This document shows positions 45,881-53,827 of a DNA stretch of 64,000 bases, piece after piece. This stretch comes from Cryptosporangium phraense (GTDB lineage: Bacteria > Actinomycetota > Actinomycetes > Mycobacteriales > Cryptosporangiaceae): NCBI RefSeq assembly GCF_006912135.1, contig NZ_VIRS01000004.1:1-64000 (forward strand), read 5' to 3'. Every line of letters begins with the position of its first letter. Position 1 is the first letter of the stretch. Position numbers and translations under genes: made by a program. The notes under the pieces are model-generated. The model worked only from the letters and a program-made list of their open reading frames with translations, ran no database searches and was not told the DNA's origin.

Positions 45881-46525
45881 GTGAGTGACGACGAACGCAG
45901 GCCCTCCGGCCGCGGATCCCGGGTCCGGATGACCGGCAAGGAGCGCCGCGAACAGCTGCTCGCGATCGCCCGCAAGCTCTTCGCCGACCGGGGTTTCGAA
46001 GCCACGTCGATCGAGGAGATCGCCACCAGAGCGAGCGTCAGCAAGCCGGTGGTCTACGAGCATTTCGGCGGCAAGGAGGGCCTGTACGCCGTCGTCGTCG
46101 ACCGCGAGATGCGCCACCTGCTCGACAGCATCACGAACGCGCTCACCGGCGGCCACCCGCGCGTCCTGCTGGAACAGGCCGCGCTGGCGCTGCTCACCTA
46201 CATCGAGGACGAGACCGACGGCTTCCGGATCCTCGTCCGGGACTCCCCCGTCGCCACCTCGGCCGGCACGTTCTCGAGCCTGATCAGCGACATCGCCAGC
46301 CAGGCCGAGTACATCCTGGCCGGTGAGTTCAAGCGCCGGGGCTACGAGAGCAAACTCGCCGGGCTGTACTCGCAGGCACTCGTCGGCATGGTCGCACTGA
46401 CCGGTCAGTGGTGGCTGGAGGCGCGGAAGCCCAACAAGGAAGAGGTCGCCGCGCACCTGGTGAACCTGGCCTGGAACGGGTTGTCCAACCTCGAGACCAA
46501 ACCGCGGATCCGCGGCAAGGAATGA
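45881..46525 (+). CDS. TetR-family regulator, Rv1019-like
   Basis: A 214-residue TetR regulator. The helix-turn-helix lies in LLAIARKLFADRGFEATSIEEI and RASVSKPVVYEHFGGKEGLY. The C-terminal domain (RILVRDSPVATSAGTFSSLI, YSQALVGMVALTGQWWLE) is that of the well-conserved regulator near glmU in mycobacteria (Rv1019), and the tRNA-Gln/glmU context agrees. GTG start at 45881. A palindrome ATCCTGACAGGAT at 45862-45874, 6 bp before the start codon, could be an autoregulatory site. Whether it also controls the desaturase gene upstream is open, since the 31-bp palindrome there has a different sequence. Confidence 0.88.
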   Translation: MSDDERRPSGRGSRVRMTGKERREQLLAIARKLFADRGFEATSIEEIATRASVSKPVVYEHFGGKEGLYAVVVDREMRHLLDSITNALTGGHPRVLLEQAALALLTYIEDETDGFRILVRDSPVATSAGTFSSLISDIASQAEYILAGEFKRRGYESKLAGLYSQALVGMVALTGQWWLEARKPNKEEVAAHLVNLAWNGLSNLETKPRIRGKE

Positions 46526-46557
46526 CGAAGGCCCGGCTCTTCCGAGCCGGGCCTTCG
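46526..46557. terminator. Bidirectional terminator between TetR and DUF4383 genes
   Basis: CGAAGGCCCGGCTC (46526-46539), loop TTCC, GAGCCGGGCCTTCG (46544-46557): 14 perfect base pairs between two convergent genes, directly after the TetR stop codon and 7 bp from the other. Confidence 0.92.
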
Positions 46558-46564
46558 AGAAGGT

Positions 46565-47044
46565 TCAGTGCGCGGCCGCGACCTTCTCCTTGGTGGAGTC
46601 GGACGACGACGGGCGAGCCACCGGCGTCGCCGTGCTCACCGAGCTGTACAGGCCGCCGGTGAACCAGAGCGTGCCCAGCAGGTACATCGCGCAGACGCTG
46701 GTCACCGAGAACGCGAGGAAGTTGTCGCCGTTCCGGATCAGGATCAGGCCGACGGTGCCGACCACCCAGAGCACCGGCCCGACGACCACGTTGATCTTGG
46801 CATCGACGTTGCGGCCGATCAGCGAGGTCAGCACGACGATCGCGCCGACGACGATCCAGAAGACGCCCTGCGCCGGGTTGGCCGTCATCAGGCCCCAGAC
46901 CTTCTCGCCGACGTTGTCGGTGAAGCCGTTGCCCGACGTCGTGGCGAGCGCGGTGCCGCCGAACGCGATGCACGCGGCGCCGGTGACGATCGTCAGGCCC
47001 CGGTACAGGCCACGAAGAGGATGGTCGACCGGTAGGTGGGACAT
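46565..47044 (-). CDS. DUF4383 four-helix membrane protein
   Basis: A 159-residue membrane protein with four hydrophobic helices (about 14-34, 55-76, 84-105 and 112-135). The N-terminal HLPVDHPLRGLYRGLTIV and the GIAFGG-like first helix fit the actinobacterial DUF4383 family, function unknown. The ATG at 47044 follows GGGAGGCC; the frame stays open upstream but lacks a ribosome site. The C-terminal tail is Ser/Thr-rich and cytosolic. It is convergent with the TetR gene. Confidence 0.8.
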   Translation of the reverse strand: MSHLPVDHPLRGLYRGLTIVTGAACIAFGGTALATTSGNGFTDNVGEKVWGLMTANPAQGVFWIVVGAIVVLTSLIGRNVDAKINVVVGPVLWVVGTVGLILIRNGDNFLAFSVTSVCAMYLLGTLWFTGGLYSSVSTATPVARPSSSDSTKEKVAAAH

Positions 47045-47153
47045 TGGGGGGCCTCCCTGTGATACGGCCGAACGGTCGTCGGCCAGATTCTGCCCGAACA
47101 CATCGGCGGACCGACGACCAGGTGTCGACAATCCGGTGAACCCGTGCGGTGGA

Positions 47154-48932
47154 TCACACCTGTTCGGAGAGCTCCAGCCAGGATTCTTCGGCGGCTTCCC
47201 GCTCAGATTGAACGGTACGCAGCTCGGAGTCCAGCTCAGCGACCTTCGCGAAGTCCGTGGCATTGGCCGCGAGCTGGTCGTGCAGTGTCTTCTCCCGGCC
47301 TTCCAGCTTGGCGATCTGCCGTTCGAGCCGGGTCAGTTCCTTCTTCGCCGCCCGCGCGTCGGCGGCCGACAATCCGCTCTCGGTGGGCGTCGCGCCGACT
47401 GCCGGGGAGACGGCCGGGGCGCGTTCGGCGGTCGCCGCCGCCCGGCGGGCCAGGTACTCGTCGATGCCGCCGGTCAGCATCCGTAGCGCACCGTCGCCGA
47501 ACAGCGCGTACACCTGGTCGGTGACCCGCTCGACCAGGTAGCGGTCGTGGCTGACCACCACCAGCGTCCCCGGCCAGCTGTCGAGGAGGTCCTCCAGCGA
47601 CTGGAGAGTGTCGATGTCGAGGTCGTTCGTCGGCTCGTCCAGGAGCAGCACGTTCGGCCCGGTCATCAGCAGCCGCAGGAGCTGCAGCCGCCGCCGCTCC
47701 CCGCCCGAGAGGTCGCCCACCGGCGTCCACTGCCGGGTCGAGGAGAATCCGAACATCTCGGCCAGCTGGGACGCGGTCAGGTCGCGGTCGCCGACGGTCA
47801 GCCGCTGCGCGACCTCCTGCACCGCCTCCAGCACCCGCTTGGTGGGCGGCAGCTCGGTGACCTCCTGGGAGAGGTAGGCCGCCTTCACGGTCTTGCCGAC
47901 CTTCACCTCGCCCGCGTCGGGGTGCCCTTGCTCGGCGAGCAGCCGGAGGAGGGTGGTTTTGCCGGCCCCGTTGACGCCGACCAGCGCGTACCGGTCGCCG
48001 GGGCCGATCCGCCAGGTGACCCGGTCGAGGATCTTCCGGTCGCCGAAGCTCAACGACACGTTCTCGACGTCGTAGACCTGCTTGCCGATCCGGGTGCCGG
48101 CCAGCCGCTTGAGCGAGACCGTGTCGCGCGGCTCGGGGACATCGGCGATCAGCGCGTTGGCCGCCTCGATCCGGAACCGGGGCTTGCTGGTGCGGGCCGG
48201 CGCACCGCGGCGCAGCCAGGCCAGCTCCTTGCGCATCAGGTTCTGCCTGCGCTCCTCGGACGCGGCCGCCTGGCGCGACCGCTCGGCCCGAGCCAGCACC
48301 CAGGCCGCGTAGCCGCCGTCGTACTGCTCGACCTGACCGTCGGTGACCTCCCAGGTCCGGGTGCACACCGCGTCGAGGAACCAGCGGTCGTGGGTGACGA
48401 CCAGCAGCCCACCGCGCCGGTCGACCAGGTACCCGGCCAGCCAGGCGACGCCCTCGACGTCCAGATGGTTAGTCGGCTCGTCGAGGACCAGCAGGTCGGA
48501 GTCGCGGATCAGCAGCGCGGCCAGCGCCACCCGGCGGCGCTCGCCACCCGACAGCGGCTTCACCGGAGCGTCCAGACCGATCGTGTGCAGGCCGAGGCCG
48601 TCGAGGACGGCGCGGATCCCGGCGTCGCCGGCCCATTCGTGCTCGGCGCCGAAGGCGTCGCCCAGGACGATGTCGCGGACGACCGCGTCGTCGGGGAAGG
48701 TGACCGTCTGGGTCAGGTGACCCAGACGGAGACCACCGCGGTGGGTGACCCGACCGGAGTCGGGTTCCTCCTCCTTCGTGAGGACGCGGAGGAGGGTCGA
48801 CTTGCCCGCGCCGTTGAGTCCGACGACGCCGATCCGCATGCCTTCGCCGAGGCCGAGCGAGACCTGGTCGAGCAGGGTGCGGGTGCCGAACGTGACGCTG
48901 ACGTTCTCGACGTTGACGAGGTTCACGGACAC
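47154..48932 (-). CDS. ABC-F family ATPase (Uup/EttA-like)
   Basis: A 592-residue soluble protein with two ABC domains and no membrane segments. The first Walker A is GLNGAGKST (38-46) with LSGGERRRVALAALL and LLVLDEPTNHLD; the second is GVNGAGKTT with LSGGERRRLQLLRLL and LLLDEPTNDLD. The linker between them (~230-280) is the ABC-F arm, and the C-terminal ~65 residues form a coiled coil as in Uup. ABC-F proteins act on the ribosome E site or confer antibiotic protection; the housekeeping location after ispE favours a general role. GTG at 48932 overlaps ispE by 10 bp. Confidence 0.94.
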   Translation of the reverse strand: MSVNLVNVENVSVTFGTRTLLDQVSLGLGEGMRIGVVGLNGAGKSTLLRVLTKEEEPDSGRVTHRGGLRLGHLTQTVTFPDDAVVRDIVLGDAFGAEHEWAGDAGIRAVLDGLGLHTIGLDAPVKPLSGGERRRVALAALLIRDSDLLVLDEPTNHLDVEGVAWLAGYLVDRRGGLLVVTHDRWFLDAVCTRTWEVTDGQVEQYDGGYAAWVLARAERSRQAAASEERRQNLMRKELAWLRRGAPARTSKPRFRIEAANALIADVPEPRDTVSLKRLAGTRIGKQVYDVENVSLSFGDRKILDRVTWRIGPGDRYALVGVNGAGKTTLLRLLAEQGHPDAGEVKVGKTVKAAYLSQEVTELPPTKRVLEAVQEVAQRLTVGDRDLTASQLAEMFGFSSTRQWTPVGDLSGGERRRLQLLRLLMTGPNVLLLDEPTNDLDIDTLQSLEDLLDSWPGTLVVVSHDRYLVERVTDQVYALFGDGALRMLTGGIDEYLARRAAATAERAPAVSPAVGATPTESGLSAADARAAKKELTRLERQIAKLEGREKTLHDQLAANATDFAKVAELDSELRTVQSEREAAEESWLELSEQV

Positions 48933-49831
48933 AAGCGTGCGCCTTCTACCGAGCCGTGCGCGACGCGGACGGCGCTGACGCCGGGCACTTCGGCGATCCG
49001 GAGCCGGTTGGCGATGTGTTCCGCGCGCTCCGGGTCGGGGGCGAGGAACGCGCAGGTCGGGCCGGAGCCGGAGACGATGCCCTGGAGCGCGCCGGCTTGT
49101 TTTCCGGCTTTCAGGACCTGCTGCAATCCGGGACGGAGCGAGAGTGCGGCGTCCTGCAGGTCGTTGGTGAGCGCGTCGGCCAGCGCGTTCGGGTCGGGGT
49201 CGTCGAGCGCCTTGATGACCGCGGCCGGGTCGGAGGCGGTCGTCCTTCCGCCGCGGTCGAACTCGGCATAGACGGCCGGGGTCGACAGTCCCTCGCGGGC
49301 GGTGGCCAGCACCCAGTGGCGGCGGTAGGGGTGGGTGAGCGGGGTCAGCTGCTCGCCCCGGCCGAGGCCGAGCGCGTCGCCGCCGTGGAGCGCGAACGGC
49401 ACGTCGGAGCCGAGTCGGGCCGCGAGCGCGTGGAGCGTCTCGGGCGGGAGCGCGAGGTTCCAGAGCGCGTCGCCGGCGACCAGCGCCGCGGCCGCGTCGG
49501 CGGAGCCACCGGCCATGCCGCCGGCCACCGGGATGCCCTTGCGCAGCCGGATCGTGACCGCGGGCTCGATGTTGACGTGGTCGGCCAGCATCTGGACAGC
49601 CCTTGCCGCCAAGTTCGTGCGGTCGACGGGGACGCCGGTGTGGGGTTGCTCGAGGATCAGCCGGATGCCGGGCGGGCCGGGCTCCAGGGTCAGCTCGTCG
49701 ACGAGTGACACCGCGTGGAAGACGGACGCCACATCGTGGAAGTTGTCATCGCGGAGCGGCCCGACGCCCAAGTGCAGGTTGATCTTGGCCGGGACCCGCA
49801 CGCGAACCGCGGAACGGGACGAAACGGTCAG
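48923..49831 (-). CDS. ispE: 4-diphosphocytidyl-2-C-methyl-D-erythritol kinase
   Basis: GHMP kinase of the MEP isoprenoid pathway, phosphorylating CDP-methylerythritol at the 2-hydroxyl. Motifs are VRVPAKINLHLGVG, the ATP loop PVAGGMAGGSADAAAAL and SGSGPTCAFL. I prefer a CTG start at 49831, which has GGAGGA eight bases upstream and gives MTVSSRSAVRVRVPAKINLHLG, as in relatives. The GTG at 49801 would begin right at the core strand and has no ribosome site. Length is then 302 residues. It overlaps the ABC-F start. In many actinobacteria ksgA directly precedes ispE; here secreted Ig-repeat genes lie between. Confidence 0.94.
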   Translation of the reverse strand: MTVSSRSAVRVRVPAKINLHLGVGPLRDDNFHDVASVFHAVSLVDELTLEPGPPGIRLILEQPHTGVPVDRTNLAARAVQMLADHVNIEPAVTIRLRKGIPVAGGMAGGSADAAAALVAGDALWNLALPPETLHALAARLGSDVPFALHGGDALGLGRGEQLTPLTHPYRRHWVLATAREGLSTPAVYAEFDRGGRTTASDPAAVIKALDDPDPNALADALTNDLQDAALSLRPGLQQVLKAGKQAGALQGIVSGSGPTCAFLAPDPERAEHIANRLRIAEVPGVSAVRVAHGSVEGARLCP

Positions 49832-50005
49832 CGGAACACTCCTCCATCAAACGAACGCACGCCCCCAGGCTACCGAAAGGCGCTGCACGCTAGTTGCCGG
49901 GAAGTCGCCGGGTCCAATGGGGTGGCACCCGACAGCGTCCCGGCGGTCCGCGCGCCTGTGGATGACCGGAGCGGCTCCGGCGCCGCGGAGACCATCCTCG
50001 CGATC

Positions 50006-50446
50006 ATGAGGGCAACGATCGCGCCCGAGCTCCGCGGGCGGGTGTTCCGGGGCTCGGACGCCGTCCGCGCCGGGGTGGCGACCCCCGGCCGTCTACGGAG
50101 CAAGGCCTACCGCCGTCTCTACCGCGACATCTATGCGGACGCAGCGCTGCTGGACACGCACAAGCTGCGCAGTGAAGGCGCGATTCTCCTGGGAGATCGC
50201 GCGCGAGCCGGATCTCGTCGAGTCGGTGGCCGCGCTGGACGTGCTGCTGAGGCATCGGCACGTTCGGGCGGGGATGCTTCGCGCCCTGGCCGCCGAGCAC
50301 CCGCGCAGCCGGGCCTCGACGGCGATCCGGCTGGCCGACGGACGGGCGGAGTCCCCGTGTTGCACGCGACGGCCGCAGATCTGGCCGATCCGACGGCGTT
50401 CGAGCGGCTGGTCGGGCAGCTCCGCGGCGCACTCGGCGCGAAGTGA
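50006..50446 (+). pseudogene. Decayed AbiEi/DUF559-type protein gene
   Basis: Fragments of one protein lie in two frames. Frame 1 from ATG 50006 to about 50205 gives ELRGRVFRGSDAVRAGVATP and SKAYRRLYRDIYADAALLDT, the typical N-terminus of actinobacterial AbiEi-like/DUF559 proteins. The next frame gives LVESVAALDVLLRHRHVRAG and RASTAIRLADGRAESP (about 50205-50355). Frame 1 resumes to the stop at 50446 with LADPTAFERLVGQLRGALG. The middle nuclease part is much shortened. Intact relatives are about 280-320 residues. At least two frameshifts and internal deletions make a functional product unlikely. Confidence 0.7.
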
Positions 50447-50504
50447 CGGGAAGTCGTCGGGTGGCACCGCGGTGAACCCGACTGCTTCCCGGTAAGACGT
50501 GAAC

Positions 50505-50532
50505 GGGGCCCACCCCCAAGAGGGTGGGCCCC
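50505..50532. terminator. Terminator hairpin after the secreted Ig/FG-GAP gene
   Basis: GGGGCCCACCC (50505-50515), loop CCAAGA, GGGTGGGCCCC (50522-50532): 11 perfect pairs, 26 bp after the stop of the minus-strand gene. It may also end the pseudogene transcript. Confidence 0.9.
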
Positions 50533-50558
50533 GCGTGGACTAGCTCAGCGTCGTTTCA

Positions 50559-53500
50559 TCAACGAGGCAGCGGCCAGTCGCCGGTCTTGCCGAACTGCAC
50601 GGTGTCCATCTCCGCGAAGTACCACTTGTTCTCCGAGGGACGGAAGAGGGCCAGGTCGTTCTGGCCGTCACCGTCGAAGTCACCGGCGAGCGGGATGTCG
50701 GAGCCACGGCCCCAACGGACGCTCTTGCCGCCGTAGAAGTACCAGGTGGCGTTCGACGGACGGAACACGACCATGTCGTCGTTCCCGTCGCCGTTCCAGT
50801 CGCCCCGCAGGACGATGTCACCCTTGGCACCCCACTTGAAGCTGCCGACGCCCTTCACGTACCAGGTGGTGTTCGACGGACGCCAGACCGCGAAGTCGTC
50901 CTTGCCGTCACCGTTGTAGTCGGCCACGACCGGGACGTCGCCCGCCGCGCCGTACTGGACGCCGGCCGCCGGGCCGCCCTTCCAGTACCAGGTGCCGTTC
51001 GACGAACGGAAGACCGCGATGTCGGTCTTGCCGTCACCGTCGAAGTCGCCCGAGACCGGAGTGTCGGTCGACTTGCCGAACGCGACCGCAGCCTCGTGGT
51101 CGATCACCCAGGTGTTGCCCCGGACGACGGCCATGTCGGACGCCTTGTCGTCGTCGAAGTTGCCGACGATCGCGCGGTCACCGGCCTTGCCGAACATCTC
51201 CTGCTTGCTCATCCAGTTGAACGAGCCGTCGGAGGGCCGGAAGGTCGCGATGTCCGACTTGCCGTCACCGTCGTAGTCGGCCCAGGCGACGTTCGTCGGA
51301 GTCGGGTGGCCGGCCACCTTCACCGTGAGCTTGGCCTTCGTCGAATACTCGACGTTGTTGGCGGCGTCGGTGATCTTCACCTGGAAGACGGTCCCGTCCT
51401 GGGACGCCTTGGCGTCGTGCAACGTGTACGACGCGCTGGTCGCACCCGGGATCGACTCGAACGAGGCGTCGGCGCCGGTCTTGCTCCACTGCCACTGGTA
51501 GGACAGCGCGCTGTTGCCGGTCGCCATCACCGCGAAGGTGGCGTTGCCACCCTCGTCGACGGTCTGGTCCTCAGGCTGCTTGGTGACGTTGATGACCTGC
51601 GGCGTGACGGTCAGCGTGGCGACGTTGCTGGTCGCCGTGCCGTTGGAGTTCGTCAGCACCGCACGGTACTGGTAACCGCTCATGTCGAGCATCGGCTTCG
51701 GGACGGTCAGCGTGGCCTTCGTCGCGTCCGGGATGTTGGTCCAGGTCGCGCCGCTGGCCGGGCTGAGTCCCTGCCACTGGACGGTAGCGTCCGGCTCACC
51801 GGCCCAGGCCACGGTGAACGACACCGGGCTGTTCACCGAAACCGTCTTGCTGTCCGGGTTCGTCGTGACGACCGGGGCGCCCGCATAAACGGTCACGACC
51901 GTGGTCGGCGTGCTGGTCGCGCTCTGCCCGTAGGCGTTGGTCACGACCGCCCGGTACTGGTAACCGGACCGCGCCAGCGAGGCCCGGAACTGGTAGGTCG
52001 ATGCCGTCGCGTCCGGGATGTTGGTGAAGTTGGTGCCGTTGTAGGGCGCCCACTGCCACTGCACGGTCGGGGCAGGCACGCCGCCGATCGTCGCCGTCAG
52101 CGTGACCGACGTACCGGAGGTCACGGCGCTCGAGCTCGACGCGACCGTCACCGTCGGCGCCGTCGGCACGACGGCTTGACCGCTGGAGACGTCGGTTCCA
52201 CTGGTGTTCCAGGCACCGAAGTTCAGGCCGGTGGCGGACGCCATCAGCGGCCGCGCGTTGACCGGAATGTCCGGCGACCAGACCGCCGATCCGTTGTTGA
52301 ACGTCGTGTCCGCGAGACCGTTGACGCCGTACCGGACGAACTCCGGCTTGCTGCCCGCGCAGGTCCGGTCGACCGCGAGGTAGTACCGCGTCGGCGTCGT
52401 GGCATTGTCCAGCGCGATCTGCGGTGCCCCACTGGCGCACGATGCCGTCACCGGCTGGCCGATGCCCTGGGTACCGAACGTGGTGTCCAGTGTGGTGGCC
52501 GTGTTCGCGCCGACCCGGGTCAGGAAGTAGCTCGAGCTGGTCCGACCGGCGACCAGGAACTGGGCGCTGCCGGTGCCCGCACCGAGCTCGACGATGTCGC
52601 TCAGCATTTCATTCGACATGCCCGCCGTGTCCGACGCGGTCTCGAATGACGTGACCGGGTAGGCGGTGACACCGGTCGGCGCAGCCGCGACGGGGCTGAC
52701 CTGGAACAGCTGCGACTGGGTGTCGGCGCCGGTCGTGTTCTCCGGAGCCAGCGTCATCGTTCCGACGATGCCGGTCGGGTTCACCGTGTCGGTGGTCCCG
52801 CGGACGACGATGCCGCCGACCATCGTTGCCGGTGTCGCGCCGCTCATCACCTGCCAACGACCCGCCGTGCCGAAGTTCGTGTCGAGGTTGCCGGCTGTCG
52901 TGGTGCCGGTGGCCCGTAGCAGCCAGGCGGTGTTCGTCGTCGTCGTGCCGGAGACCGTGGTCACGTTGATCGCGACGACGACACCGTTCGCGTCGTCGGC
53001 CGCCGCGCCGGTACCGCCGGTCGCCGCGTCCGAGCCCAGCGACGAGTGGAGCTTCGCGTCCGCGATCGTGAACGTGGTACCGGTTCCGCTCAGGCCGGTC
53101 GACAGCGTGGCGATGCCCGTTGACCCGTAGGTCGCCGCCGCGCCGGTGGCGTCCACCTTCGCGATGATGACGTTGAAGCCGTTCTGCCCAACGACGTACA
53201 GGTTCGTACCGTCGGTGAGAAGCCGGCTGACCACCGTGTTCGCCGGGAGGCCGGTGAGTACGACCTTGCCGTTACCACCGCCGAACGCGGTGTCGGCAAC
53301 GCCGGTCGGCAGTAGACGCACGAGCGTGACCGGCCAGGTGCCCGACTTCTGCTGCGCCAGGACGTAGCGGTAGGTGATGCTCGGCGTGCCGGTGGCCAAG
53401 GTGACCGCATCTACACCGGGCGTGTTGGTGAGGCCGGCGGTGGCAACGCCCTTTACTGCAGCGTTGGCACCCCCGTAGTTCGGGTCGAGGACGAACGCGG

Positions 53501-53618
53501 GCGCTGCGGCGGATGCGGGCAGCGGGCCAGCGAGCATCGCCGCGACCGTGCCCATACCCGCCGCGGCCGCTACCAACGGCGCTGTGCGGCGGGCGGCACG
53601 GCGTGCGTGTACCCCCAT
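50559..53618 (-). CDS. Large secreted protein: propeller-like region, three Ig-like domains, FG-GAP/VCBS repeats
   Basis: A 1019-residue exported protein. The signal peptide (RRAARRTAPLVAAAAGMGTV) is cut near PASA. Residues ~35-450 contain delta-60-like units (LPTGVADTAFGGGNGKVVL, LDTTFGTQGIGQPV, GLADTTFNNGSAVW), probably a propeller. Three Ig-like domains follow (about 460-730), each with a VQWQW- or YQWQW-type core Trp and SGYQYRAVVTN. The C-terminal ~290 residues hold six FG-GAP/VCBS repeats with calcium-binding DxDGDGxxD loops and the FRPSNGTWYW motif. The ATG at 53618 follows GGGGGGAA. Adhesin or matrix protein is the likely role. No sortase motif or membrane anchor seen. Confidence 0.85.
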   Translation of the reverse strand: MGVHARRAARRTAPLVAAAAGMGTVAAMLAGPLPASAAAPAFVLDPNYGGANAAVKGVATAGLTNTPGVDAVTLATGTPSITYRYVLAQQKSGTWPVTLVRLLPTGVADTAFGGGNGKVVLTGLPANTVVSRLLTDGTNLYVVGQNGFNVIIAKVDATGAAATYGSTGIATLSTGLSGTGTTFTIADAKLHSSLGSDAATGGTGAAADDANGVVVAINVTTVSGTTTTNTAWLLRATGTTTAGNLDTNFGTAGRWQVMSGATPATMVGGIVVRGTTDTVNPTGIVGTMTLAPENTTGADTQSQLFQVSPVAAAPTGVTAYPVTSFETASDTAGMSNEMLSDIVELGAGTGSAQFLVAGRTSSSYFLTRVGANTATTLDTTFGTQGIGQPVTASCASGAPQIALDNATTPTRYYLAVDRTCAGSKPEFVRYGVNGLADTTFNNGSAVWSPDIPVNARPLMASATGLNFGAWNTSGTDVSSGQAVVPTAPTVTVASSSSAVTSGTSVTLTATIGGVPAPTVQWQWAPYNGTNFTNIPDATASTYQFRASLARSGYQYRAVVTNAYGQSATSTPTTVVTVYAGAPVVTTNPDSKTVSVNSPVSFTVAWAGEPDATVQWQGLSPASGATWTNIPDATKATLTVPKPMLDMSGYQYRAVLTNSNGTATSNVATLTVTPQVINVTKQPEDQTVDEGGNATFAVMATGNSALSYQWQWSKTGADASFESIPGATSASYTLHDAKASQDGTVFQVKITDAANNVEYSTKAKLTVKVAGHPTPTNVAWADYDGDGKSDIATFRPSDGSFNWMSKQEMFGKAGDRAIVGNFDDDKASDMAVVRGNTWVIDHEAAVAFGKSTDTPVSGDFDGDGKTDIAVFRSSNGTWYWKGGPAAGVQYGAAGDVPVVADYNGDGKDDFAVWRPSNTTWYVKGVGSFKWGAKGDIVLRGDWNGDGNDDMVVFRPSNATWYFYGGKSVRWGRGSDIPLAGDFDGDGQNDLALFRPSENKWYFAEMDTVQFGKTGDWPLPR

Positions 53619-53781
53619 GCTGTTTCCCCCCAAATCGTGTAACCCCCCTCCCGACGGTGATCGGGAGTTCTGGTCGCACGCTAGCATCATCCGGACATAA
53701 GTGACTTATAGGATTCTTACGCCACGCATATCCGTCTATTTCGCTACGGCAGTTCGTTTGAGTCAACGCCGTTAAGCAGAC

Positions 53782-53813
53782 GGCCCGGTTCCGACGATCG
53801 TCGGAACCGGGCC
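53782..53813 (-). terminator. Perfect 32-bp palindrome terminator
   Basis: GGCCCGGTTCCGAC (53782-53795), loop GATC, GTCGGAACCGGGCC (53800-53813): 14 perfect pairs, 14 bp beyond the stop of the Ig-repeat gene on the minus strand. Confidence 0.92.
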
Positions 53814-53827
53814 TCTAGCAGCAGGAA

